64,000 nucleotides of DNA from Crocinitomicaceae bacterium (GTDB lineage Bacteria; Bacteroidota; Bacteroidia; Flavobacteriales_D; Crocinitomicaceae). The notes under the pieces were generated by a model. That model was given only the letters and a program-made list of their open reading frames with translations. It ran no database searches and was not told the origin of the DNA. The stretch's first letter is position 1. Each line of letters opens with the position of its first letter. This document shows positions 53,482 to 60,994 of this stretch, one piece after another. The DNA lies in the NCBI GenBank assembly GCA_024643545.1, contig JAHEMR010000001.1, forward strand, positions 1 through 64,000. The letters are read 5' to 3'. A program made the position numbers and the translations under genes.

Positions 53482-55185
53482 ATGAAAAACCTGTTATTTC
53501 TTCTTTTCATTTTAGGAAGCACACCACTTTTTAGTCAAAAAGTTTTAAAGGAAAACCTGAGTCCTAAAGTTCGCTTATATTGGGATGCAAATAATAAACA
53601 CCTGCAAGCAACTGGATCCTATTTCACCAGTGAAGCGACACCAAACACTACCGAGAAGCATGGTAAATGGACATTCTATTCCTATGACGGAATTATGGAA
53701 GAGGAAAGTAATTATTACCGAGATCGCTTACTCGGAAAACGCGTTTTTTACTTCCCCAACAAGAAAATAAAAGAAGAGTCCTACTTCAAGTTTAATGTTC
53801 CAGATAGTCTATTTTTTCAATGGAATGAAAATGGAAAGTTGATAACCAAAGGAAAATTTGAGTTAGGAAGTCCCATTGGTGAATGGTCCTATTTTTATCC
53901 AGATGGTCGAGAAAAATCCATTGAAAAAGTAGTTGCTGATACCGTTTACCTGATGGCAAAATGGGAAGAAGATTCCGCCCATAGACAAACAATTATAAAC
54001 GGTAATGGTGTCATTGAAGAACGATATGTGAGTGGAGGAATTAAAGCGAAATACACGTTTAAAAACGGTCTGAAAAATGGTGTTTTTGAAGAAAGAACAG
54101 CCAATGGTGTGCTTTCAGTAGCTGGTGCGTTTAATCAAGGTAAAAAAAACGGCGTTTGGGAATTTTATGAATACCGTGGAATACTAGAAAAAATGGTAAC
54201 ATACAAAGCAGATTCGTTAGACGGCGCCTATCTTGTTTTGGCTGTTTCTGGTGATACAATCACTTCCGGAAACTATGTGTTCGGTAAAAAAGATGGTTTT
54301 TGGATTTGGAAAACACCTGAACGAACAGTTGAAATGACCGGTCATTTTAAACAGGATTTACAAGATAGTACTTGGCATTATTACTTTTCGTCCGGAGAAC
54401 TTTCCTACATTGCACACTATAAAAATGGACTTCGTACCGGAGAATGGAATTATTATTATCAAAATGGATCCTCATACCGCAAAGGCAATTATGTAAACGA
54501 CCTCAGAGAAGGGAATTGGCAAACATGGTATGAAGATGGCGTGCTACTAATGAACGGAAATTATCAGCAAGGTAAAGAGGAAGGTTTATGGTATAACTAT
54601 TGGGAAAATGGTTCTCTGAAAAATAAAGCTGAATTCAAAGATGGAAAGCTAAATGGCACCTGGGTTTCTTACACTCCGGAAAATGTACTTTCCTGCACTG
54701 GAAAATATAAAAATGGATTCAAAGTTGGTATATGGTACGACTATTACAACAACGGACGATTAAAGGAAAAGGCGCGATACAAAATTTTCACAGAAAAAAA
54801 CCGAACAAATGACATGGCAATCATGGGATTAAAAGAAACGGTAAGTGATTACAATGGGAAATTTGAGGCTTACTCTCAAAGAGACTATCAACTTAAATCA
54901 GAAGGGAAATACCATAAAGGACTAAAACATGGTAAATGGATAGACTACTATCCCGGCGGTGTCGTTCCAACCATTATCTCCGAATACCGATACGGAGAAT
55001 TAAACGGGGTTTTTCAGCAGCGAGATCCTCAAGGAAGATTAGTGTATGAAATTCACTACAAAAATGGATTGAAACATGGTCCATTTATCGTTTTCGGTGA
55101 AAATGGAAACATTGTTTCTCAAAAAGAATTTCGCTACGGAAGACAAGTTACTAAGAACGGGGAAGGCGACTTATTTACTCCCTAA
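53482..55185 (+). CDS. Exported YwqK/MORN-repeat protein
   Basis: A 567-residue protein. The signal peptide (MKNLLFLLFILGSTPLFS) is followed by Gln. The rest is about a dozen YwqK-type MORN-like repeats of about 23 residues, with the pattern G-x-W-x-x-Y-x-x-x-G-x-L and short hairpins: EWSYFYPDGREKS, GEWNYYYQNGSSYRKG, EGLWYNYWENGSLK, VGIWYDYYNNGRLK, HGKWIDYYPGG. Databases call such proteins YwqK antitoxins after a Bacillus toxin pair, but no toxin adjoins it and the protein is exported, so that name should not be trusted here. Its end overlaps the convergent rsmA by 15 bp. Confidence 0.88.
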   Translation: MKNLLFLLFILGSTPLFSQKVLKENLSPKVRLYWDANNKHLQATGSYFTSEATPNTTEKHGKWTFYSYDGIMEEESNYYRDRLLGKRVFYFPNKKIKEESYFKFNVPDSLFFQWNENGKLITKGKFELGSPIGEWSYFYPDGREKSIEKVVADTVYLMAKWEEDSAHRQTIINGNGVIEERYVSGGIKAKYTFKNGLKNGVFEERTANGVLSVAGAFNQGKKNGVWEFYEYRGILEKMVTYKADSLDGAYLVLAVSGDTITSGNYVFGKKDGFWIWKTPERTVEMTGHFKQDLQDSTWHYYFSSGELSYIAHYKNGLRTGEWNYYYQNGSSYRKGNYVNDLREGNWQTWYEDGVLLMNGNYQQGKEEGLWYNYWENGSLKNKAEFKDGKLNGTWVSYTPENVLSCTGKYKNGFKVGIWYDYYNNGRLKEKARYKIFTEKNRTNDMAIMGLKETVSDYNGKFEAYSQRDYQLKSEGKYHKGLKHGKWIDYYPGGVVPTIISEYRYGELNGVFQQRDPQGRLVYEIHYKNGLKHGPFIVFGENGNIVSQKEFRYGRQVTKNGEGDLFTP

Positions 55186-55953
55186 TCCTTCAATAAAAAG
55201 GGTCAACTCGATAAAATCATCCACACTAAGTCTTTCGGGTCTTTGTGTGACAAATTTATCCGGCAATTGTGCGTCATGCGTAAGCGACTTCACTGAATTA
55301 CGAAGCGTTTTTCTCCTTTGTTGAAAAGCAGTTTTCACTACACGCATAAATAACTTTTCATCACAAGGTAAAGACTCACGTTCATTTCTTATACAGCGAA
55401 TAACGCCAGATTTCACTTTTGGAGGCGGCACAAACACATGCTCGTCAACCGTAAAACAATATTCGATGTCGTAGAAAGCTTGCATAAATACACTCAAGAT
55501 ACCGTATTCTTTAGAGCCAGGTTTTTCTGCAATTCTTACCGCTACCTCCTTTTGAAACATCCCCATGATTTCAGGGATTTGATTTCGGTGCTCTAAACAC
55601 TTAAATAGTATTTGGGAGGAAATATTATAAGGGAAATTACCGGCAACAATAAATGGCTCCTGTCCCATTATTTCCGTTAAATCTTGGCGCAAAAAATCAG
55701 CATAAATGATACGATCGCCCATTAACGGGTATTTGTGATGCAAATATTCAATGGATTCTGCATCTATATCCACAAGAAAAAGTTCGATTCCATCATGAGA
55801 CTTCAAGAAATCCGTTAAGGCTCCCATTCCTGGTCCAACCTCTAGTACACGGTGGCATCCGCGGTGAAAAGTAACTTGTTTAGCTATTTTTTCACATGTT
55901 TCAAGGTCCTTCAGGAAATGTTGTCCGAGGTGTTTTTTTGGTTTTACATTCAT
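55171..55953 (-). CDS. rsmA: 16S rRNA (adenine1518-N6/adenine1519-N6)-dimethyltransferase
   Basis: It dimethylates two adjacent adenines near the 3' end of 16S rRNA (KsgA). The 260 residues have the N-terminal KKHLGQHFLKD, SAM motif I (EVGPGMGALTDF), catalytic GNFPYNISSQIL (NxPY) and the C-terminal FQQRRKTLRNSV. The ATG overlaps the stop of the DUF4286 gene (ATGA). The C-terminus overlaps the YwqK-repeat gene on the other strand. Confidence 0.97.
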   Translation of the reverse strand: MNVKPKKHLGQHFLKDLETCEKIAKQVTFHRGCHRVLEVGPGMGALTDFLKSHDGIELFLVDIDAESIEYLHHKYPLMGDRIIYADFLRQDLTEIMGQEPFIVAGNFPYNISSQILFKCLEHRNQIPEIMGMFQKEVAVRIAEKPGSKEYGILSVFMQAFYDIEYCFTVDEHVFVPPPKVKSGVIRCIRNERESLPCDEKLFMRVVKTAFQQRRKTLRNSVKSLTHDAQLPDKFVTQRPERLSVDDFIELTLFIEGLGSK

Positions 55954-56267
55954 GATGCTTTGAATTCTTCGATGACTGTTAAATTTGTTCTAAATGCAGC
56001 AAATTTACCGCCATAACGAAGTGCATGATCTTGTTGTAATGCTGGAGCGTATTTTGCGTGATACGTTTCTAACTTTTCAGCAGTGGGTGCTAAATATAGA
56101 CAAGAGTAAGCGGATCCGCCATCTTCTTCCCCTTGGATTTTTGAGATGCGGCATTCCTGAAAACAACCTGTTTCCATGACTTGTGGAATGTGAATTTTAC
56201 GCATCCAATCCAACCATTCTTGTTCGATTTCTCGATCAATACTAACCGTTACATTATATAATACCAT
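55950..56267 (-). CDS. DUF4286 family protein
   Basis: A 105-residue protein with a ferredoxin-like dimeric alpha-beta layout: MVLYNVTVSIDREIEQEWLD, MRKIHIPQVMETGCFQECRI, LETYHAKYAPALQQDHALRY. DUF4286 is found next to rsmA in many Bacteroidota and has no assigned function. It is translationally coupled to rsmA and has a leaderless-type TACATTTG box at 56279-56272. Confidence 0.87.
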   Translation of the reverse strand: MVLYNVTVSIDREIEQEWLDWMRKIHIPQVMETGCFQECRISKIQGEEDGGSAYSCLYLAPTAEKLETYHAKYAPALQQDHALRYGGKFAAFRTNLTVIEEFKAS

Positions 56268-56271
56268 CTTG

Positions 56272-56279
56272 CAAATGTA
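56272..56279 (-). promoter_or_regulatory. -7 box of the DUF4286-rsmA operon
   Basis: Exact TACATTTG on the minus strand, ending 4 bp before the ATG at 56267. No -33 TTTG is apparent. Confidence 0.5.
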
Positions 56280-56362
56280 AAAAACTTGCTTGGATACTTC
56301 TTTTTAACCTTGCACAATAATCTGGAAATCTTGCGTTTTATACTTTTAAGAACAAAAAAACC

Positions 56363-56370
56363 TATATTTG
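56363..56370 (+). promoter_or_regulatory. -7 box of the small T9SS cargo gene
   Basis: Exact TATATTTG, 23 bp before the ATG at 56394. The expected -33 element is not clear. Confidence 0.5.
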
Positions 56371-56393
56371 AATTCCTTAATTAACAAAAAACT

Positions 56394-57149
56394 ATGAAAA
56401 AATTATTGTTTTTCGCATTGTCTACAGTATTGTTACACAGTGCAACATGGGCACAATCATGTACTCCAGGTGCCAATTTCGTCGATTCAACGTATGGTGT
56501 TTGGCCTGATACAACTCAGAATTTTCCGCCAGCATTAGTAAATGTCGCTTACTCAACCGATTTGAACTTTAAGGTTCCTGCAACGGTTACGGCTGAATTA
56601 GATGCAACGGGTCAATTTGTTGGATCACCAATTCAAGGATTTACTGTAACGGGGGTAAATGGACTTCCAAATGGATTCACTTATGCGTGTAACATCAGTT
56701 CTTGTTCTTATGCAGGAGGTGCAAATGGATGTGCAAATATTTCAGGTACAGCAACAACAGCTGGGACATTTCCAATTACCATTGATGTAAGTGCAACTGT
56801 ATTAGTGACATTATTCCCAGGACTACCACCTACACCAGTGACTCAAACGGTTTCATTTCCAGGATATAAAATTGTCGTTGGTTCAGCCGGTGTAATTGAA
56901 GGAATCATTTCTCCAATTTCGGTTAGTCCAAATCCAGCAAATGCGAGTATTACAGTAAACGGTATTACTTCTAGTATGAATGCTTCAGAAATTATTTTAA
57001 CGAATATTGAAGGTAAAACGATTGAAAGAAGAAACATAACTGCTTCGACTAACTTAACATTCGATACGTCTGGTTTAAATTCAGGGATTTACTTTATTCA
57101 CGTTGCTCACACAAACGGAGTGGAAATCGTGAAATTCATGAAAAACTAA
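56394..57149 (+). CDS. Small secreted protein with T9SS type A sorting domain
   Basis: A 251-residue exported protein. The signal ends ATWA, followed by QSC. The middle part is a Cys-containing beta domain (CNISSCSYAGGANGCANISG; PGLPPTPVTQTV) that I cannot assign, and the last 75 residues are a type A sorting domain (ISVSPNPANASITVNGI, TNIEGKTIERRNI, NSGIYFIHVAHTNGVEIVKF). It is monocistronic, with its own -7 box and a strong terminator. Confidence 0.92.
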   Translation: MKKLLFFALSTVLLHSATWAQSCTPGANFVDSTYGVWPDTTQNFPPALVNVAYSTDLNFKVPATVTAELDATGQFVGSPIQGFTVTGVNGLPNGFTYACNISSCSYAGGANGCANISGTATTAGTFPITIDVSATVLVTLFPGLPPTPVTQTVSFPGYKIVVGSAGVIEGIISPISVSPNPANASITVNGITSSMNASEIILTNIEGKTIERRNITASTNLTFDTSGLNSGIYFIHVAHTNGVEIVKFMKN

Positions 57150-57170
57150 AAGAACATCTTTTCTAAAACC

Positions 57171-57200
57171 AAAAGGGGACTTCCATTGAAGTCCCCTTTT
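57171..57200. terminator. Bidirectional terminator between convergent cargo gene and nadD
   Basis: A perfect 13 bp stem (AAAAGGGGACTTC / GAAGTCCCCTTTT) with a 4-base loop. It is followed by seven T on the plus strand and by TTTTGGTTTTAG on the minus strand, so it can serve the cargo gene strongly and nadD more weakly. Confidence 0.9.
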
Positions 57201-57201
57201 T

Positions 57202-57816
57202 TTATTTATAAAAATGCATGTCTGTAATGTATTTGTATACCGGTTCTGTTAGCAGGTACCGTACATCTTTCCCTTCTTTGATGGATTGACGAATGAAACT
57301 TGCAGATACCTTCATTATGGGAGCATCATCACAAAACACAACATTCGCCGCATTGCGATATGGGTGATCAATCGTTCCCTTTTGTGCAATTACTTCTGCC
57401 TCTTCTGAACTCGTTAACACACGCGGATATACATAAATGGTGTGATTTGCTAATATCACCTCGTGATTAAACCATTTATGAAAGGTTCTTAAATTATCCT
57501 CCCCCATTATCAAAGAAAAATCATGTTCCGGGTGTTTTTCCTTCAGGTGCGTAAGTGTTGAAATGGTATAATTAGGCTTAGCTAAATGAAATTCTATGTC
57601 CGAAGCACGTAATTTCACATTGTCCTCTATGGCTTCACGAACGATGTTTAAACGGTGTGAATCTTTCAATAATGTAGATTTGTCTTTCAATGGGTTTTGT
57701 GGCGTTACAACCATCCATACTTGATCTACATCTGTATGTTCCACCATGTAATTCGCGATAATCAAGTGTCCAACGTGAATTGGATTAAATGTCCCGAAGT
57801 AAAGTCCTATCTTCAT
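57202..57816 (-). CDS. nadD: Nicotinate-nucleotide adenylyltransferase
   Basis: It adenylates nicotinate mononucleotide to deamido-NAD. The 204-residue Rossmann-like nucleotidyltransferase has the start GTFNPIHVGH at 8-17 with its HxGH, and the C-terminal VSASFIRQSI (ISSTxIR-type) motif. It is the last gene of the hypothetical, yicC, gmk, nadD operon, and its ATG overlaps the gmk stop by 4 bases. Confidence 0.96.
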   Translation of the reverse strand: MKIGLYFGTFNPIHVGHLIIANYMVEHTDVDQVWMVVTPQNPLKDKSTLLKDSHRLNIVREAIEDNVKLRASDIEFHLAKPNYTISTLTHLKEKHPEHDFSLIMGEDNLRTFHKWFNHEVILANHTIYVYPRVLTSSEEAEVIAQKGTIDHPYRNAANVVFCDDAPIMKVSASFIRQSIKEGKDVRYLLTEPVYKYITDMHFYK

Positions 57817-58379
57817 GGTTCAATAAAGCTAGAAATGGCTGAATGAACTGTTTGAATGGCCTCGTCTAACTGATCATTCACAACAATTACATCAAAATCT
57901 TTGGCTTGTTCTATTTCTTGTTTCGCTTTGGCCAAACGCATGTTTATTTTATCAATTGTATCTGTATTGCGAGAAGTAAGTCTCCGTTTTAATTCCTCCA
58001 TGGATGGAGGCTGGATGAAAATACTTAAGGCTTTTTCACCCATGATTTGTTTCAGGTGAATTCCCCCAACAACATCTACATCGAAAATGACGGTTTTTCC
58101 TTCACCCCATATTCGCGTAAGCTCAGATTTTAATGTGCCGTAAAACATTCCTTCGTAGACTTCTTCCCACTCAAGAAAAGCGGCTTCATCTATGTATTTC
58201 TGAAAAGTTTCTTTTCCCAAAAAATAATAATCTATTCCGTCTTGTTCCTTTCCTCTCGGTTCACGTGAACAGGCAGATATGGAAAAAGCAAGTTGTGTCA
58301 GTTCCTTTAATAAGGCATGAACGATGGTTGTTTTTCCTGCACCTGATGGGGCAGAAATGATGATGCATTTTCCTTCCAT
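57813..58379 (-). CDS. gmk: Guanylate kinase
   Basis: It phosphorylates GMP to GDP. The start is the ATG at 58379 (188 residues); one codon upstream is a TTG. P-loop APSGAGKT is at 10-17, GMP-binding ACSREPRGKEQDGIDYYFL, and EWEEVYEGMFYGTLKSEL. It lies 10 bp after the yicC stop, a gene pair seen in many bacteria, and overlaps nadD. Confidence 0.97.
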   Translation of the reverse strand: MEGKCIIISAPSGAGKTTIVHALLKELTQLAFSISACSREPRGKEQDGIDYYFLGKETFQKYIDEAAFLEWEEVYEGMFYGTLKSELTRIWGEGKTVIFDVDVVGGIHLKQIMGEKALSIFIQPPSMEELKRRLTSRNTDTIDKINMRLAKAKQEIEQAKDFDVIVVNDQLDEAIQTVHSAISSFIEP

Positions 58380-58389
58380 CAATCTACTT

Positions 58390-59256
58390 TTAGAGTGTGT
58401 TTAAGATTTGTTCCTTCATCTTTTCTAGGTTGTCTTTCATATCGACTACCCTTTTTTGAATCTCAGCATGGTTGCATTTACTTCCAAGCGTATTGATTTC
58501 TCTTCCCATTTCTTGACAGATAAAACCTAATTTCTTGCCATTTCTTGGAATAATCATGGTATTCAAAAAATAGTCTAAATGATTTGTTAGACGCATTTTC
58601 TCCTCCGAAACATCTAACTTTTCAAGGTAATAGATCATTTCTTGCTCTAAACGATTTTCGTCTATCCTTACATCCGACAAATCTGTTAACGCTTTGGAAA
58701 TACGTTCACGAATGACCTGAATTCTTTCTGGTTCAAATACGCGTATTTCTTCAATTCCATTTCGAATCGATTCAATTTTTTCAGTGAAGTCAGCATGTAA
58801 TGCTTCGCCTTCCTGAATACGGAATTGTGTTAGTTTTTGACAGGCGCTTAACGCAAGATCCATGATGAATTTTTTCTCTTCGTCACTTACCTCTGGTGCT
58901 TGTTGATTTAATACCTCAGGCAAGCGCAGTACCAAGGAAAGGTAATCAACAGGAGCTTCTGACCATGATTCGTTGAGTTTTTTTATTTCTTGGTAATATT
59001 GCGTTGCAAGTTCGGAGTTAATTAATCCATTGGATTGGTCAGATTGACTTTCAATATAAATTCCAAAATCTATTTTACCACGGTCTAATTGCTCACCAAG
59101 AAGCTTACGCAATTCAGACTCCAATTCTCTATATGAAGCGGGTATTCTTACGTTTAAATCCAATCCTTTACTGTTCAGGGAACGGATTTCGATGGATACT
59201 TTTTTAGACTGGTATAGGCCGTTGCTTTTTCCAAAGCCTGTCATCGATTGCAACAT
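58390..59256 (-). CDS. YicC/YloC family endoribonuclease
   Basis: A 288-residue protein from the ATG at 59256, whose N-terminus MLQSMTGFGKS is the family hallmark; upstream starts would reach into the preceding gene. ELRKLLGEQLDRGKIDF is the core, and the C-terminal NTLGSKCNHAEIQKRVVDMK is the DUF1732 domain with its Cys and His. Some YicC proteins cleave RNA. It is placed before gmk, as in many genomes. Confidence 0.94.
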   Translation of the reverse strand: MLQSMTGFGKSNGLYQSKKVSIEIRSLNSKGLDLNVRIPASYRELESELRKLLGEQLDRGKIDFGIYIESQSDQSNGLINSELATQYYQEIKKLNESWSEAPVDYLSLVLRLPEVLNQQAPEVSDEEKKFIMDLALSACQKLTQFRIQEGEALHADFTEKIESIRNGIEEIRVFEPERIQVIRERISKALTDLSDVRIDENRLEQEMIYYLEKLDVSEEKMRLTNHLDYFLNTMIIPRNGKKLGFICQEMGREINTLGSKCNHAEIQKRVVDMKDNLEKMKEQILNTL

Positions 59257-59290
59257 AGGTGCGTTTTTAAAAGTTAGGTTAGGAATGAAG

Positions 59291-59848
59291 TTAGTCTTCA
59301 ATTAATAAATCGGCATCAATTCCTTCATTTTGCTCTTTAATAAACCAAGCAATTTCACTCATGATTTGACGTTTTTGCTCATCCTCATTTGTTGATTCTT
59401 CCACATACTCTTTCAAGAGTAATTGCGATTCCAACAATTCATGCTCCGCAAATGGTCCTTGCATGTTTTCAATGATTGTTAAACATTCCAATGCCTGCAT
59501 AAAATCTCCTGTTGACGCGAGCATCACAAAAAAGGGCAAATGTTCATCATACGTCAATTTTGAATTCCAGATACTCGTTAGAACTTTCTGTCTAAGTGCT
59601 TGTTCTTTTTCTTCCGATAAGAACTGAATGAAAATTGCTTTTGCTTCTATTCGTTGAATATCTGATAAAAAACCTAAAATGGCTTTTTCGATACTCATTT
59701 CACAATTTCGCAATTTTTCAAAAACAGCAGGTAAAATAGTGATGTCACCTTGTTGTTCAAAGATTTTTAGTGCGGAAAGGACATCCGTTTCTGAATTGGA
59801 TTCAAACTGTTTCAATGCCTCTGTAAGCTTCACTTTTTTTTGCTGCAT
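59291..59848 (-). CDS. Hypothetical helical (HEAT-like) protein
   Basis: A 185-residue soluble, all-helical protein with repeating amphipathic pairs (LPAVFEKLRNCEMSIEKAIL, RIEAKAIFIQFLSEEKEQAL) that look like HEAT repeats. No family name is known to me. It leads the operon with yicC, gmk and nadD (34 bp gap to yicC) and has an exact TAACTTTG box 14 bp upstream. Confidence 0.78.
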   Translation of the reverse strand: MQQKKVKLTEALKQFESNSETDVLSALKIFEQQGDITILPAVFEKLRNCEMSIEKAILGFLSDIQRIEAKAIFIQFLSEEKEQALRQKVLTSIWNSKLTYDEHLPFFVMLASTGDFMQALECLTIIENMQGPFAEHELLESQLLLKEYVEESTNEDEQKRQIMSEIAWFIKEQNEGIDADLLIED

Positions 59849-59862
59849 GCTTGATTTTTGTG

Positions 59863-59870
59863 CAAAGTTA
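59863..59870 (-). promoter_or_regulatory. -7 box of the yicC-gmk-nadD operon
   Basis: Exact TAACTTTG on the minus strand, ending 14 bp before the ATG at 59848. No TTTG is seen at the right distance. Between this and the OmpA gene (59871-60007) I see no gene. Confidence 0.5.
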
Positions 59871-60007
59871 CAAAATACATAGGAGGGTATCTACTTACAA
59901 GGATTTAAGTGAAAGACAATTATGAAATTTTCATTGTTTAAAAGTTCGCACACTGATTGATTTCTGCTTGCTGATCTTTTCGAAATTTGTACCAAATCAC
60001 TTTTATC

Positions 60008-60982
60008 ATGAAAAATAAGTCTCTATTAATTACCGCACTCGTTGCCATCATTGGATTGGGTTCATGTGTTGCTCCAAAAAAATACAAAGAATTGGAAGCA
60101 AGGGAGAAAGCGTGTTCAGAAGAACTAGCGAAATACAAAAAAAGCTCCAGTGATTTTGAGTCCATGTCAAAAGATTTACAAAATCAATATAACAACGCAT
60201 CGCGTGATGTAAATAAATTAAAACAAGACACTTCTGCAACCGGAATTGCCATGAGGCTTTTACAGAGAGATTACGAACAACTTTTGTCGCAACACGAATC
60301 ATTGGAGAATTCATTTAATAAAATGAAGAACCTAAGCGCAAAAGAAACTTCGGAACTTCAAATTGAATTGGAGAACACGAACAAGGAATTACAAAGAAAA
60401 GCAGATGCACTTCTAAAATTGGACGAAGAACTAAAATCGAAACAAAAGTTACTCGAAGAACGCGAAAAACGCGTGAATGAATTGGAAGAAGCTATTCGAA
60501 AAAAAGATGCTGGAATTCAATTGTTAAAGGCAAAAGTTGCGAATGCATTACGTGGATTTGAAAATAAAGGATTAACGGTTATTCAAAAAAATGGCAAAAT
60601 TTATGTCAGTTTAGAAGCAAAATTATTGTTCAAATCAGGATCTACATTTGTTGAACCAGAAGGACGCGATGCCTTAATTCAATTAGGACAAGTATTGGAA
60701 AGTGAGAAAGACCTGGAAATTGTCGTAGAAGGCCATACAGACACCGATAAACTTTCAAGTCCAAATTCACCTAAAAATAACTGGGAACTTTCCGTACTAC
60801 GCGCTACTTCAGTTGTGGAAATTCTATTATCCAATTCAACGATGTCCCCAGCTCAAGTAATGGCAGGAGGTCGTGGGGAATTTCACCCTGTTGATGTAAA
60901 TGACAAAGCGAAAAACAGACGAATTGAGGTGATTATTTCACCGAATTTAAATGAGTTATTTGAGATTATTTCCAACGATTAA
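60008..60982 (+). CDS. OmpA-family lipoprotein with coiled coil
   Basis: A 324-residue outer-membrane lipoprotein starting at the ATG at 60008 (MKNKSLLITALVAIIGLGSC; lipobox LGSC, Cys20). A start at 59987 would add seven residues before the signal and is less likely. The middle part (about 30-190) is a long heptad coiled coil (LEREKRVNEL-like; KSKQKLLEEREKRVNELEEA). The C-terminus is an OmpA peptidoglycan-binding domain: LFKSGSTFVEPEGRDAL, EIVVEGHTDTDKL, SVLRATSVVEIL, NRRIEVIISP. It tethers the outer membrane to the wall. It lies 12 bp before the TMTC-like gene. Confidence 0.93.
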   Translation: MKNKSLLITALVAIIGLGSCVAPKKYKELEAREKACSEELAKYKKSSSDFESMSKDLQNQYNNASRDVNKLKQDTSATGIAMRLLQRDYEQLLSQHESLENSFNKMKNLSAKETSELQIELENTNKELQRKADALLKLDEELKSKQKLLEEREKRVNELEEAIRKKDAGIQLLKAKVANALRGFENKGLTVIQKNGKIYVSLEAKLLFKSGSTFVEPEGRDALIQLGQVLESEKDLEIVVEGHTDTDKLSSPNSPKNNWELSVLRATSVVEILLSNSTMSPAQVMAGGRGEFHPVDVNDKAKNRRIEVIISPNLNELFEIISND

Positions 60983-60994
60983 TTTCTGATAAAT

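Noticed and set aside
53482..55185. Toxin-antitoxin system (YwqK antitoxin)
   Set aside because: No toxin gene beside it and the protein carries a signal peptide; the repeat alone does not define a toxin-antitoxin pair.
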